Source: an uncultured Oscillibacter sp. (lineage in GTDB: Bacteria > Bacillota > Clostridia > Oscillospirales > Oscillospiraceae). Taken from it: a stretch of 64,000 nucleotides of DNA. The DNA is taken from assembly GCA_910578935.1 (NCBI GenBank), contig CAJTSM010000009.1, positions 1-64,000 of the forward strand. The letters are read 5' to 3'. This document shows positions 14,489-24,429 of the stretch, piece by piece. The translations under genes and the position numbers were made by a program. The notes below the pieces were generated by a model that worked only from the letters and a program-made list of their open reading frames with translations, made no database searches and was not told where the DNA came from. How positions within the stretch are numbered: position 1 is the first letter of the stretch; every line of letters begins with the position of its first letter.

Positions 14489-17400
14489 TCAAACCTCTAC
14501 CGCCTGCCCGGGGGACAGAAAATACAGCACCCGGCGGGTCACCGGACGGCCCAGAACCCGGGCCAGCGCCAGGCTGTAGGCCTCCAGCTGGGGGCGGTAG
14601 CGCTCCGTCCGGGCCGCAATTTCCGGGGGCGCAAACACGTGATCCGTCTTGAAGTCCACAATGGTCAGGCCCGCTTCCGTCTCAAAGCAAAGATCCGCGA
14701 CGCCCTGCAAGAGGATGGCATCCTCTTCCGCCGCCTGAGCGTCATACTCCCTGGCGGAAACCAGGAGCGTGAAGCGGTACTCCCGAAGGAGCCGCCTCCC
14801 CGCCGCTTCCGCCGTTCGGAGCTCCTCCGCCAGGGGGGAGGCCAGAAGGCGCCGCAGGGCCGGGACATCCACCGCCTGAACCTGCTGGGGCGTGAGGAGA
14901 TCCTTTTCCCCCAAGGCGGCAATCTGAGCGGAGACGTCCGGGTCTGCGAAATTCAGGTATTGGAGGACCAGGTGGGTGGCGGAGCCCTGTTCCGCCGGGG
15001 TAAGGCCCTTCCGCTCCCGGCGGAACTTGGGCTGGGAAAGAGGACGCAGATAGGGGGTGTGGGCGGCATTCTCCGCGATCTCCTGGTCCAGGAGGCGGCC
15101 TTTCAGCTGGGTGGCCGTCAGCTTGGCGGGGAGGGCGCTCTCCCGGCGGTAGGGGTATTCAAAGGCCAGGAGGGCGGGATCAAAGGGGACTTCGGCCCCG
15201 CCCTCTTCTCCGGAGAGGCCGGGAGGGGCCGGGCGGTCCCGGTAGTCCCCGCTGTCGTGAATCTGAATTTCCCAGGGAGCGCCGGGACAGGAAACCACCG
15301 GGACCTCCGCCCCCGCCAGAGCCCGGAGAGGCTCCGCCTCCGGACGGCACAGCAGCACCAACGCCAGCCACTCGCCAAACGTCCGGCAGGCGGCCACGGC
15401 CTCCGGCGCGGCGGGAAGGGAGGCGGAGGCCGCCAGACGCTGGAGGCGGGTTTCCGCAAAGTAAAGGGAGCCGATCAGGATGAGCTTTTCCTTGGGGCGG
15501 GTGAGGCCCACGTAGAGAACCCGCTGCTCCTCCGCCAGATTCTCCCGGCGGAGGGTTTCCTCAATGGCCGCGCGGACCAGGGTGGGATAGCGGATTTTCC
15601 GCTCCAGATCCACCCGGCGGGGACCCAGGCCCAGGGCGGGGTGGACCAGAACGGGAGAGTCGAAGTCCTGACGGGAGAACGCGTGGTCCAGGTCCGCCAG
15701 TATTACAATCGGAAACTCCAGGCCCTTGGATTTATGAATGCTCATCAGGCGGACGCCGCCCGCAGCGAAGCCGGAGACGGTATCCGGGGCCTTTCCGGCC
15801 TCCAGCAGGCGGCGGAGCTGGGTGACAAAGGCAAAAAGGCCGCGGCAGCCGCCGGACTCGAACGTTTCCGCCTGCCGGGCCAGGGCGATCAGATTTTCCC
15901 GGCGCTCCAGGCCGCCCGCCATCGCGCCGTAGAGGCCCAGCAGATTCAGGGTATTGTAGATATGCCAGAGGAGGCGGTGGACGCTCATGTCCCGGGCGGC
16001 AAGGCGGAAGGCGTTCAGGGTTTCCAAAAAGGCGGCGCAGTCCGGCTCTTCTGAGGAGGCCACGGCATCGTAAAAATCGCCGTCCGGGGCGGAGGAGCGA
16101 ATCTCCGCCAGGCGGTCCGGGGTGAAGCCGAACATGGGGGAACGGAGAACGGAGATCAAGGGCACATCCTGCCGGGGGTTGTCGATGAGCTCCAGGAGGG
16201 AGACGGCGGTGGATACCTCCATGGTTTCAAAAAAGCCGGTTTCCTCCTGGAAGGAGCAGGGAATGTCCCGCTCCGCCAGAGCCGCGGCAAAGGCCGCCGT
16301 GCGGCTGCCGGGAGAGCGCATGAGGATGACGATGTCCTCCGGCTTGCAGGGGCGGAGGGAACCGTCTGGGTCCGTGACGGGATAGCCCTCGTCCAAAAGC
16401 TGCCGGATGCGGCGGGCGGTGAACCGGGCCTCGGCGGTGAGCTTTTTCACCGGATGCGGATCTTCCGCCGATTTTTGACGGGCGGTGAGGAGATGGAACT
16501 CCGTTTGGCAGTCCGTCCGGGGGGGATAGTAGGCCGCGCCGAAATGGAGGGCCGCGTCGCCGTTATATTCCAGTCCCCCCATTTCGGCAGAGAGTATGTT
16601 CTCAAAGACAAAATTCACCGTGTCCAAAATTTCCCGGCGGGAGCGGAAATTTTGAGAGAGGACCAGTTTGCGGTCCTCGCCTTCCGCCGCTTCGCCGCAG
16701 GGCTTGAACGCGTCGTATTTTGCCAGGAAAATCGTGGGGTCCGCCAGGCGGAAGCGGTAGATGCTCTGCTTTACATCCCCCACGGTGAAAAGGTTTTTCC
16801 CCTCTTTGGAAACGGCCCGGAAGATGGCGTTTTGGACCTCGTTGGTGTCCTGGTACTCGTCCACCAGGATTTCAGCGTAGCGGGCGGAAACCTGCCCGCC
16901 CAGCTCCGTGGGCGTTCCGTCGGGTTTTACCAGAAGGGTCAGGGCCAGGTGTTCCTGATCCGAGAAGTCGGCGGCGTTCAGCCGGAGTTTTTCCGCCCGG
17001 AAGGCGGCGGAAAAATCCGCCGTCAAATCCAGCAGGGCCAGCATGGCGGGGGCCACGGCCTGGAGGTCCTCCAGGGCCTCTTCCCCAGTGATGTCCAGCC
17101 AGGAGCGGAGGGCTTTCAGGCCGGACTTCGCACCCTCCCAGGCCTGTTTCAGGGAAACCACCAGGGGATCGTCCTTCCGGCCCTTGGGCGTGACGAGCCG
17201 GGGAAAGGGAACGGAGGCCGATCGCTCCCGGGCGGAGGCCCAGTCCGGAGCCTCGCTCAGGGCATAAAAGCCCCGGGAAGACTCCAGAAATTTCGCGCCG
17301 TAGCCGGAGGTGAGGCCGGGATCTCCCTCCGTCCGCTCCGCCCCCCGGCGAAGCTGGCCCGCCCAGTGGGCGGCCCGGCGGCGGACGGAGTCCAAAAGGG

Positions 17401-18055
17401 CCTGGGCATAGGGCGTGGCGTCAAAGCTGGAGGCGGGGAGCTCCCAGGCGGCGCGGCTTTGATACAGCCAGTTCTCCGGAGAGGCATGGCTTTGGAGCTT
17501 GTCATAAAACTCCAGAACCAGCTCCACCAGGGCGCTGTCGTCCCGGCCCGCCCCCAGAGTGTCCGCCAGCTGTTCGCCGCCGGGTGTAAGGGTTTCGTAA
17601 AAGCCGGAGAGAACCCGGTCCAGAACGCGGCGGCGGATGAGAAGGGCCTCGCTGTCGTCCAGGCAGCGGAAATCCGGCGTGAGGGCGTGCTTGTCCTCCT
17701 CCCGGGCCAGGAGATGGGCATTCTCCCGGAGGAGGGCGGTGCAGAAGGCGTCCACCGTCTTGATCTCCGCCTGGTAGACCCGGAGGAGCTGGCGGCGGAG
17801 GTGGGCGTTGGACGGGTCCTCTCCCACGCGGCGGGAGAGCCCGGCGGCAATCTTGCCCCGGAGCTCCGCGGCGGCGGCCCGGGTGTAGGTGATGATGAGG
17901 AAGTCGTCTATGTTGTACCGCTCCTCCGTCACATAGCGGAAGAGGCGGTCCACCAGGACCCGGGTCTTTCCGGACCCGGCGGCGGCGGAAACCAGAAGGC
18001 TTCCCCCCCGGTTCTCCACGGCGGAGCGCTGCTGGGGCGTGAGGGTGACGGCCAT
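14489..18055 (-). CDS. addA: ATP-dependent helicase/nuclease subunit A
   Basis: A 1188-residue UvrD-like helicase with a C-terminal RecB-type nuclease domain, partner of AddB in double-strand-break end processing (the AddAB equivalent of RecBCD). Visible motifs: Walker A SAAAGSGKTRV (23-33), motif II LVDEYQD (about 395-401), motif III VGDVKQSIYRFR, motif IV LSQNFRSR, motif V MSIHKSKGLEFP, motif VI VLYVGLTRPKEKL, and the nuclease signature GVADLCFE...TIVDFKTDH near 1115-1135. The start at 18055 is one base beyond the addB stop, with AAGGAGG inside the addB end, so the two are translationally coupled. Length is normal for the family. Confidence 0.97.
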   Translation of the reverse strand: MAVTLTPQQRSAVENRGGSLLVSAAAGSGKTRVLVDRLFRYVTEERYNIDDFLIITYTRAAAAELRGKIAAGLSRRVGEDPSNAHLRRQLLRVYQAEIKTVDAFCTALLRENAHLLAREEDKHALTPDFRCLDDSEALLIRRRVLDRVLSGFYETLTPGGEQLADTLGAGRDDSALVELVLEFYDKLQSHASPENWLYQSRAAWELPASSFDATPYAQALLDSVRRRAAHWAGQLRRGAERTEGDPGLTSGYGAKFLESSRGFYALSEAPDWASARERSASVPFPRLVTPKGRKDDPLVVSLKQAWEGAKSGLKALRSWLDITGEEALEDLQAVAPAMLALLDLTADFSAAFRAEKLRLNAADFSDQEHLALTLLVKPDGTPTELGGQVSARYAEILVDEYQDTNEVQNAIFRAVSKEGKNLFTVGDVKQSIYRFRLADPTIFLAKYDAFKPCGEAAEGEDRKLVLSQNFRSRREILDTVNFVFENILSAEMGGLEYNGDAALHFGAAYYPPRTDCQTEFHLLTARQKSAEDPHPVKKLTAEARFTARRIRQLLDEGYPVTDPDGSLRPCKPEDIVILMRSPGSRTAAFAAALAERDIPCSFQEETGFFETMEVSTAVSLLELIDNPRQDVPLISVLRSPMFGFTPDRLAEIRSSAPDGDFYDAVASSEEPDCAAFLETLNAFRLAARDMSVHRLLWHIYNTLNLLGLYGAMAGGLERRENLIALARQAETFESGGCRGLFAFVTQLRRLLEAGKAPDTVSGFAAGGVRLMSIHKSKGLEFPIVILADLDHAFSRQDFDSPVLVHPALGLGPRRVDLERKIRYPTLVRAAIEETLRRENLAEEQRVLYVGLTRPKEKLILIGSLYFAETRLQRLAASASLPAAPEAVAACRTFGEWLALVLLCRPEAEPLRALAGAEVPVVSCPGAPWEIQIHDSGDYRDRPAPPGLSGEEGGAEVPFDPALLAFEYPYRRESALPAKLTATQLKGRLLDQEIAENAAHTPYLRPLSQPKFRRERKGLTPAEQGSATHLVLQYLNFADPDVSAQIAALGEKDLLTPQQVQAVDVPALRRLLASPLAEELRTAEAAGRRLLREYRFTLLVSAREYDAQAAEEDAILLQGVADLCFETEAGLTIVDFKTDHVFAPPEIAARTERYRPQLEAYSLALARVLGRPVTRRVLYFLSPGQAVEV

Positions 18056-18056
18056 G

Positions 18057-21000
18057 TCAGTCCGCCTCCTTTTCTTCAATTTCCCTCCAGAACTCCTCCG
18101 GCTTCACCGGGAGGATGTAGTTCAGGCGGTCGCCGTCCCGGCCGTCCTGGAAGTGGCAGGCGGGGGCCCAGCCGCAGTACCGGCAGGGGCTGTCCTCCTC
18201 CGTGTGGCAGCAGGGGTCCGCGTCGATGTTGCCCTGGCGGATCTCCCGGGCGATGTCGTGAAGAAGGGACTCCACATACCGCCCCAGCTTGCCCAGCTGG
18301 GCGGCGGAGGCAAGGCTCCCGGAGAGGTCCCCGCTTTTGTTCACCCGGAGGGGGAGGTAGCGGGGCTCGGTGAGCGCATCGTGCTCCATGGCCTGGAGAA
18401 CCTGGGGCTCCGCCAGGAGGAGGCCGGAGCGGCGCAGCTGCTTCTCCCGCTCGGCTTGCAGTTTCTCCGGAGGGATGTTCCGCCGGACAGAGAGGATGCC
18501 GTCCCGGGCGGGGAGGTAGAGCACCCCGGCGGGTTCGATCCCGGCGCCGAAGCGGGCGGCGCCGGTCTTTTGGAGGGTAAAGAGGTAGAGGAGCATCTGG
18601 ATATCCAGGCCCATGCGGACCGCAGAGAGGTCGAAAGACTTTTTGCCGGATTTGTAGTCCACCACCCGGAGATAGAGCTTCCCGTCCTTCAGCCAGCCGT
18701 CCACCCGGTCCACCTTGCCCCCCACCCGGAGCTCGCCGTCAGGCTCGGAGATGACCACGGCGGGGAGATCCGCGTCCCGGCCGTCCCCAAAGGAAAGCTC
18801 AAAGGCCAGGGGAACAAAATCGGAGCAGCGGAGTTCCTCCGCCGCCTGGTCCACCACGGCGTAGGCAGTGCTGCGCAGGCGGGCGAAGAGGTAGCGGAAG
18901 CGGGCGTTCCGGTTTTGGAAATTCCGGAGCTCCTGCCGGACATACTCGTCGATGTACTTACGGGTCAGGGCGTGGAGGGTTTCCTGGTCCGCCTGGGCAA
19001 AGCCCCCCAGGGCTTGGACATCCCGGGTGACCCGCTCCAGGAGGAAGTGAAGGAACGTCCCGATCTGGGGAGCGTCAAAGGCGGCGGGCGTCCGGGGCTT
19101 CGCCTTGAGGCCGTACTCCATAAAGTAGGCGAAGTGGCAGGTGCGAATCCGCTCCAGCCGGGAAGCGGTCATTCCCATCCGCTCCCCATACAGGGCCCGG
19201 ACGGCCCGGGGAGACAGGGAACCCCGGGTCTGAGACGCGGCCCGAGCCATGGCCGCCAGGCGGGGGCGGAACGCGGGTATGTCCTCCAGCTGCCGCCAGA
19301 GCGCCCCGTTGGGAACGGCGGCCTCCAGGGCCGGGAGAGGAGCCGTCAGGCGGTAGGGGCGGGAGGAGGGCTCCCGTTCCACCCGGAGGGCGGGGAACAG
19401 GGCCAAAAGGCGGTCCACCACAAAGGCGGGGCGGAGCTCCGCCCCGGAGATGTCGGCGGCCGGCCAACTCACCGTCAAGCCCTTGGTGGGCTGGGCCAGG
19501 GCGGCGTACAAATTCTGAAGCTCAATGCCCATCTGGTCCATTCCGGTGGGGGCCAGCTCAACGCCGCGCCGGGCCAGCTCGCTCCGGTCGTCCTCGTTTA
19601 AAATGCCGCCCCCCTGGCCGGGGGCGGGGAGGACATGGTCGTTGACCCCCAGGAGGAACAAGTATTGGGCGGTGTGGCGGTCATTCCGGGCTACGCCGGA
19701 AACCTGAACCTGGTCCAGGGAGACGGGAATGGTGCCCACGCTGTACTCTGTCAGCACCTGGCGGAACAATCGGGTGAACTCCTCCAGCTCCATGGGCTCC
19801 TCCCCCAGGATCTCCACAAACTGATCCAGCACGCCGCAGAGAATCTCCCAGAGCTGGGCGGTTTCCTCCGCGTCCTGGAGGCGGCCCGCCTGAGCCTGGG
19901 ATTTCATCTGGGCCTCCAGGGCGTCCTGGAGGCCCAGCTCTTCCATAAAGCCGTAAAGAGCGTTGACCTTTCCGGCGGCGGTTTCGCCGGTCTTCAGGCC
20001 CTCTGCCAGGCGGGAGAGCGGAGCCTGTACCCGGCGGCGGAGGGCGTTTACCCGGGCCAGGCGGGCTTCCCGGGAGGGAGTCCAGGGCGCCCCGTAGCCG
20101 TCTGGGTTCTCCGCCCAGTCCACGTCCCGGAGCCACATGCCGCCATGGACCTCCCACTTGAGGACGTAATTTTCCAACTGGTCGCATTCCTCCGGGGTCA
20201 GGCCCGCCAGCCCCGTTTTCAGCCAGCGGAACATATCGTCGTACTCACAGCCCCCGCCCAGGGAGGCCAGGACGCCGGTGAGCAGGCTGAGAACCGGCTT
20301 TTCCAGAATGTCGCTGCGGCGGCTGAGGTAGGCGGGGATCTGCCAGCGCTCGAAGACCGTCTCAATGACGGATTCGTAGGTTTCGATGTTCCGGGCGGCT
20401 ACCGTGATGTCCCGGCAGCGGCACTTCCCCTCCGCCAGCAGGCGGCGGATGGCGGCCGCGGTCTGCTCCACCTCGGAGAACACCGTGTCCGCCTGAAGGA
20501 GCTTGATCTGGGAGGAATCTCCATCATAGGGGAGGGACTCGCCGAAAAAATGGCGCTCCAGATGGCCCAGGGCGGAGCCGTCCCGGGCGGTGAGGTTCTC
20601 GATTTTCACGGATTTGCCCTCCCGCTCCGCCAGACGGTGGAGGCGGTCCAGAGTGCGGAGGGAAGCTTCAAAAATCTCCTCGCGGCTGGCGGGCTCTCCC
20701 AGAAGAGTGACGGTAAGGCTGTGGGCCTGCCGGAGGAGGATGGAGAGGCAGCGGCGCTCCTGGGCGGTAAAATAGGTGAAGCCGTCAATGTAGATATCCT
20801 TATCCAGGGCATAGCCCGACGCCTCCAGGCTGTCGCAGAGCTTGGTCATCCGGTCCCTGGCGTCCAGACCGGGGCGGAGAAGGCGGGCCTCATAGGCGGC
20901 GTAGAGGAGACTCAGGTCCCGGAGCTTTTCATGGGTGGCCCCGGCGATGGCCTGGGACTGTTCATAGAGCGTTTCGGGGGAAACCTCGTAGCACCGGAGC

Positions 21001-21371
21001 TCGTCAAAGAGGTCCAGCAGCTGGCGGAGAAAGGCGGACTTTCGGGAGGGACGGCGGTAGACCGTCAGTTCCGGCAGGACCTCCAGCAGAGCCTTTTCCA
21101 GAGTCAGCAGCTTGCCCCCCGCGTCCAGGGTCACCTGGGCGGCGCCGCCGGTGATGCTGAGAACCCGGTCCGAGAGGCGGCGGAAGCTCAGCACCTCGGC
21201 GTAGCGGCTGGCGGCGTCTCCGCAAGCCCGGCAGAGGTCCACCTCCGCCTGGTGGGAGGCGTGCTCGGGAACCAGGAGAATCTGCTTCCGCCCGCCGGGG
21301 CGGGAGGCAATGCGGCGAAGCACCGTCTGAGATTTGCCGGTCTTGGCCCGGCCGGTCAACAGCGTCAGCAT
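18057..21371 (-). CDS. addB: ATP-dependent helicase/deoxyribonuclease subunit B
   Basis: A 1104-residue AddB. The N-terminal P-loop is LLTGRAKTGKSQTV (3-16). The C-terminal RecB-type nuclease domain carries VDRVDGW and VVDYKSGKKSF. The iron-sulphur cysteines are present: one in RTCHFAYFMEYG (about 743) and C-x2-C-x5-C in PCRYCGWAPACHF near 1060-1070. Start 21371 has AAGGAGG 7 bases upstream. It begins the addB-addA operon, transcribed divergently from the phage module. Recombination between AddAB and phage DNA may have favoured this junction, but that is speculation. Confidence 0.96.
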   Translation of the reverse strand: MLTLLTGRAKTGKSQTVLRRIASRPGGRKQILLVPEHASHQAEVDLCRACGDAASRYAEVLSFRRLSDRVLSITGGAAQVTLDAGGKLLTLEKALLEVLPELTVYRRPSRKSAFLRQLLDLFDELRCYEVSPETLYEQSQAIAGATHEKLRDLSLLYAAYEARLLRPGLDARDRMTKLCDSLEASGYALDKDIYIDGFTYFTAQERRCLSILLRQAHSLTVTLLGEPASREEIFEASLRTLDRLHRLAEREGKSVKIENLTARDGSALGHLERHFFGESLPYDGDSSQIKLLQADTVFSEVEQTAAAIRRLLAEGKCRCRDITVAARNIETYESVIETVFERWQIPAYLSRRSDILEKPVLSLLTGVLASLGGGCEYDDMFRWLKTGLAGLTPEECDQLENYVLKWEVHGGMWLRDVDWAENPDGYGAPWTPSREARLARVNALRRRVQAPLSRLAEGLKTGETAAGKVNALYGFMEELGLQDALEAQMKSQAQAGRLQDAEETAQLWEILCGVLDQFVEILGEEPMELEEFTRLFRQVLTEYSVGTIPVSLDQVQVSGVARNDRHTAQYLFLLGVNDHVLPAPGQGGGILNEDDRSELARRGVELAPTGMDQMGIELQNLYAALAQPTKGLTVSWPAADISGAELRPAFVVDRLLALFPALRVEREPSSRPYRLTAPLPALEAAVPNGALWRQLEDIPAFRPRLAAMARAASQTRGSLSPRAVRALYGERMGMTASRLERIRTCHFAYFMEYGLKAKPRTPAAFDAPQIGTFLHFLLERVTRDVQALGGFAQADQETLHALTRKYIDEYVRQELRNFQNRNARFRYLFARLRSTAYAVVDQAAEELRCSDFVPLAFELSFGDGRDADLPAVVISEPDGELRVGGKVDRVDGWLKDGKLYLRVVDYKSGKKSFDLSAVRMGLDIQMLLYLFTLQKTGAARFGAGIEPAGVLYLPARDGILSVRRNIPPEKLQAEREKQLRRSGLLLAEPQVLQAMEHDALTEPRYLPLRVNKSGDLSGSLASAAQLGKLGRYVESLLHDIAREIRQGNIDADPCCHTEEDSPCRYCGWAPACHFQDGRDGDRLNYILPVKPEEFWREIEEKEAD

Positions 21372-21403
21372 AGGAAAGCCTCCTTGGGTGTTTCTTGTCA
21401 AAT

Positions 21404-21433
21404 AGTATAGCATGATTTTCCGGCAGGGTCGAA
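21404..21433 (-). promoter_or_regulatory. Sigma-A promoter of addBA
   Basis: On the minus strand: TTCGAC (21433-21428), 18 bases, TATACT (21409-21404), about 33 bases before the addB start codon. No LexA-type site is evident nearby. Confidence 0.6.
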
Positions 21434-21508
21434 AAAAATTTTTTCCTGGTGTACGCGCATGTGCAACCATTCCGGGAAACGGCAGGGGAATATGAGGGGG
21501 GATGCGTA

Positions 21509-21976
21509 ATGGAACGGGGAAGGCAGAACCGGGATTTCTGCGCCGCGTATCTGCGGACCATGGACCCGGAACAGGCGGCGGAGGCGGCGGGCCGGGAAGA
21601 CGGCTTCGCCGCGCTGGCTTTGAAAAGCGTCCGGCGGCGGCTGGAGAAAATGCGCCGCGCGGCGGCGGGGGAGCTTAAGCGGGAAGACGCCCTCCGGCGG
21701 CTGGCGCAGCTGGCCTTTGGCCGGGCCAACGACGCGGCGCGGCTGGCCCTGTCGCCGAAGGAGGTGGACCCGGGGACCCTGGACCTCTCCGCCGTGTCGG
21801 AATTGAAGGTCACGGACAAAGGAGGCGTGGAGGTGAAGCTGGTGGACCGGGTGCGGGCTCTGGAAACCCTGTGCGGACTGTTGGAGGAAGACGGCGGAAC
21901 CGGGGCGGAGGAATTGTACCGGGCCCTGGAGGACGCGGCGGAACAGCTGGAAGACGGCGGGCGTTATGGCGGGTAA
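21509..21976 (+). CDS. Phage terminase small subunit
   Basis: A 155-residue protein that should recognise DNA and load the large terminase. The N-terminal part (RDFCAAYLRTMDPEQAAEAA) is a helix-turn-helix segment of the terminase small subunit type; a basic helix and an acidic C-terminal oligomerisation segment follow. ATG 21509 follows a GGGGGGA run. The end overlaps the large subunit gene by 11 bases. It is the first gene of the module; no obvious sigma-A promoter was found in 21434-21508. Confidence 0.78.
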   Translation: MERGRQNRDFCAAYLRTMDPEQAAEAAGREDGFAALALKSVRRRLEKMRRAAAGELKREDALRRLAQLAFGRANDAARLALSPKEVDPGTLDLSAVSELKVTDKGGVEVKLVDRVRALETLCGLLEEDGGTGAEELYRALEDAAEQLEDGGRYGG

Positions 21977-23213
21977 AGGGCTGCGGTTTTCGGCAAAGCA
22001 GCTGCGGGTATTGACTTGGTGGCAGGACCCGGGGCGGGAAGCCGTGATCTGCGACGGGGCGGTGCGGAGCGGAAAGACCTTTGCCATGGGGCTGGGCTTC
22101 TTTTTGTGGGCTCAGGCGGAGTTCGACGGGAGGCAGTTTGGAATCTGCGGAAAGACGATCGCCTCGGTGCGGCGGAATCTGATTTCGGAGCTGGCCCCGT
22201 ATCTCCGGCGTCTGGGCATGGAAATTCGGGAACGGCGGGGGGAAAATCTGCTGTCCGTGCGGTTTCGGGGGCATGAGAACCGGTTTTTGCTTTTCGGCGG
22301 ACGGGACGAATCCAGCGCGGCCCTGATTCAAGGGAGCACCCTGGCGGGGGTGCTGCTGGATGAGGCGGCGCTGATGCCCCGGTCCTTTGTGGAGCAGGCT
22401 GCGGCCCGGTGCAGCGTGGCGGGAAGCCGGCTGTGGTTCAACTGCAATCCGGAGGGACCCCAGCACTGGTTTTACCAGGAGTGGATCTTGAAGGCGGAGG
22501 AGCGGCGGGCCCTGCGGCTCCACTTCACCATGGAGGATAACCCCGCGCTGCCGGAGCGGATTCGGGAGCGTTACCGGCGGAACTACTCCGGGGCCTTTTA
22601 CCGGCGGTTCGTGCTGGGGGAGTGGACGGCGGCGGAGGGGCTGGTGTACGACTTCTTCGACCCGGACCGGGACGCGGTCAAGGCCCCGGAGGGTGGATTC
22701 TCCACGTGGCGGATCTCGGCGGACTATGGGACGGTGAATCCCGCCTCCTTCGGGCTGTGGGGGCTCCGGGACGGAATCTGGTACAGAACCGGCGAGTTTT
22801 ACTATGATTCCCGGAAGATGGGGCGGCAGCGGACCGACGCGGAGTACGCGGAGGATTTGGAGCGCCTGGCGGGGGGACGGGAAATCCAGCGGGTGATTGT
22901 GGACCCGTCGGCGGCCAGCTTCATAGAGGTCCTGCGGCGGCGGGGCTTTCGGGTGGTGAAGGCGGACAACGACGTGGCCGACGGCATCCGGGTGACGGCG
23001 GACCTGCTCCGGGAGGGGCGGATCATGATTTGCAGAGGCTGCACGGACTGCCTCCGGGAAATCGCCCAGTACTGCTGGGAGCAGCGGGGGGAGCGGGACG
23101 CGCCCCGGAAGAGGGACGACCACGCCATGGACGATCTGCGGTATTTCGCCATGGATCTGGCGGAGGACCGGAAAGAGGACGGCTTCCTGGCGCTGGCGGT
23201 GGAGCGGCTGTAG
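21966..23213 (+). CDS. Phage terminase large subunit, PBSX type
   Basis: A 415-residue packaging motor. Walker A is GAVRSGKTFAM (K37) and Walker B is LAGVLLDEAALM (D132, E133). The RNase-H-like nuclease has acidic residues D253 (ISADYGTVNP), D313 (VIVDPSAASF) and the DDHAMDD cluster (384-390). All catalytic motifs are intact, so the motor could be functional, which argues against simple decay of the module. It overlaps the small subunit gene. Confidence 0.95.
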   Translation: MAGKGLRFSAKQLRVLTWWQDPGREAVICDGAVRSGKTFAMGLGFFLWAQAEFDGRQFGICGKTIASVRRNLISELAPYLRRLGMEIRERRGENLLSVRFRGHENRFLLFGGRDESSAALIQGSTLAGVLLDEAALMPRSFVEQAAARCSVAGSRLWFNCNPEGPQHWFYQEWILKAEERRALRLHFTMEDNPALPERIRERYRRNYSGAFYRRFVLGEWTAAEGLVYDFFDPDRDAVKAPEGGFSTWRISADYGTVNPASFGLWGLRDGIWYRTGEFYYDSRKMGRQRTDAEYAEDLERLAGGREIQRVIVDPSAASFIEVLRRRGFRVVKADNDVADGIRVTADLLREGRIMICRGCTDCLREIAQYCWEQRGERDAPRKRDDHAMDDLRYFAMDLAEDRKEDGFLALAVERL

Positions 23214-23259
23214 GCGGGCTATGGCCCGGGAAAAACAGGTTTGAAAGGAGAACGGGCTT

Positions 23260-24411
23260 TTGAAGCGGCGAAAGAAACGGGAAACGGGCCAGGCGGAGGT
23301 CCGGCCGGCGGCAGTGCAGCTGCGGAACTGGGAGAAACACCCCTTCGGAATGCTGGGGGAATACGTGCCGCTGCGAAATGGGGAGGTACGACTCTACCAG
23401 GCGGTGCGGGAGGCTGTGCCGGTGGTGGACGCGGCAATTTACAAGCTGGTCCGGATGACGGGAGGTCTGACGGTTTCCTGTGAGGACCGGAGGGCGGAAC
23501 GGGAGCTGGGGGAGTTTCTGCGGGCCGTCCCCGCGGGGCGGGGACAGTTCGGGCTGAACGCCTTTCTGGACAGCTATCTGGACTCTCTACTGACCTGCGG
23601 ACGGGCGGTGGGGGAAATCGTGCCCGCCGCGGGAAACCGGGAGATCGCCGCATTGCTGTACGGGCGGGCAGAGGACATTGAAATCCGGGAGGGGGAAAAC
23701 CCCCTGGCTTTCTCCATCTGGGGGCCGGACGAAAAGGGGAGAATGACGGCGCTGCCCTATCAGAATCTGATTCTCTTCACGCCGCTGAATCCGGAGGCGG
23801 AGAACCCCTACGGCGTGTCTTTGCTGCGGTCCCTGCCCTTTCTGGCGGACATCCTGATGAAGATTTACCACACCGTTGGGGTGAACTGGGAGCGGTGCGG
23901 AAATCTCCGCTTCGCCGTCACCTGCCAGGGCGGGGAGGGAGCCGCGGAGCGGGGAAAGCTGCTGGCCGGGGAGTGGTCCAGGGCCATGCGGGAAACCCGG
24001 GGCGGCAGCGTACGGGACTTTGTGGCGGCGGGGGATGTGGACATTAAAATCATCGGCGCGGACGCGCCGGTGCTGGACAGCCAGACGCCGGTACGGCAGA
24101 TTCTGGAGCAGATTGTGGCCAAGACGGGCATTCCGCCCTTCATGCTGGGGCTGAGCTGGAACTCCACGGAGCGGATGAGCAGCCAGCAGGCGGACATGCT
24201 CACCACGGAGGTCACCGCTCTGCGGCGGACGCTGACACCGGTGGTAGAGCGGATCTGCCGCCTGTGGCTGCGGATGAACGGCTATACCTGCGGCTTCCAG
24301 GTAGTGTGGGACGACATCAACCTTCAAGACCAGGTGGAGGAGGCCCGGGCGGAGCTGTACCGGGAACAGGCCCGGAAGCTGCGGATTGAAAACGACCGCG
24401 CAGAGGCGTGA
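23260..24411 (+). CDS. Phage portal protein
   Basis: A 383-residue protein of the SPP1/Mu gp29-like portal group, forming the dodecameric ring at the capsid vertex. Recognisable segments: VPVVDAAIYKLVRMTGG (about 54-70), the NPYGVSLLRSL stretch, and GIPPFMLGLSWNSTERMSSQ near the C-terminal third. The start is TTG 23260, since AAAGGAG lies 9 bases upstream and no ATG fits. The length is slightly short of the usual 420-500 residues. Confidence 0.88.
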   Translation: MKRRKKRETGQAEVRPAAVQLRNWEKHPFGMLGEYVPLRNGEVRLYQAVREAVPVVDAAIYKLVRMTGGLTVSCEDRRAERELGEFLRAVPAGRGQFGLNAFLDSYLDSLLTCGRAVGEIVPAAGNREIAALLYGRAEDIEIREGENPLAFSIWGPDEKGRMTALPYQNLILFTPLNPEAENPYGVSLLRSLPFLADILMKIYHTVGVNWERCGNLRFAVTCQGGEGAAERGKLLAGEWSRAMRETRGGSVRDFVAAGDVDIKIIGADAPVLDSQTPVRQILEQIVAKTGIPPFMLGLSWNSTERMSSQQADMLTTEVTALRRTLTPVVERICRLWLRMNGYTCGFQVVWDDINLQDQVEEARAELYREQARKLRIENDRAEA

Positions 24412-24429
24412 AACTGGGGAGGAACAGGT

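Noticed and set aside
12513..14579. A 688-codon open frame on the plus strand opposite the SLH gene
   Set aside because: Composition-driven mirror of the SLH reading frame; Gly/Val/Arg-rich with no motif, no ribosome site, and the opposite strand has signal peptide and SLH repeats.
16454..18373. A 639-codon open frame on the plus strand opposite addA
   Set aside because: Antisense to conserved helicase motifs; typical long shadow frame in GC-rich DNA.
21372..21508. A phage attachment site matching the tRNA-Leu 3' end
   Set aside because: I looked for a copy of the tRNA-Leu T-arm/CCA end at the left border of the phage module and did not find one; no att duplication can be claimed.
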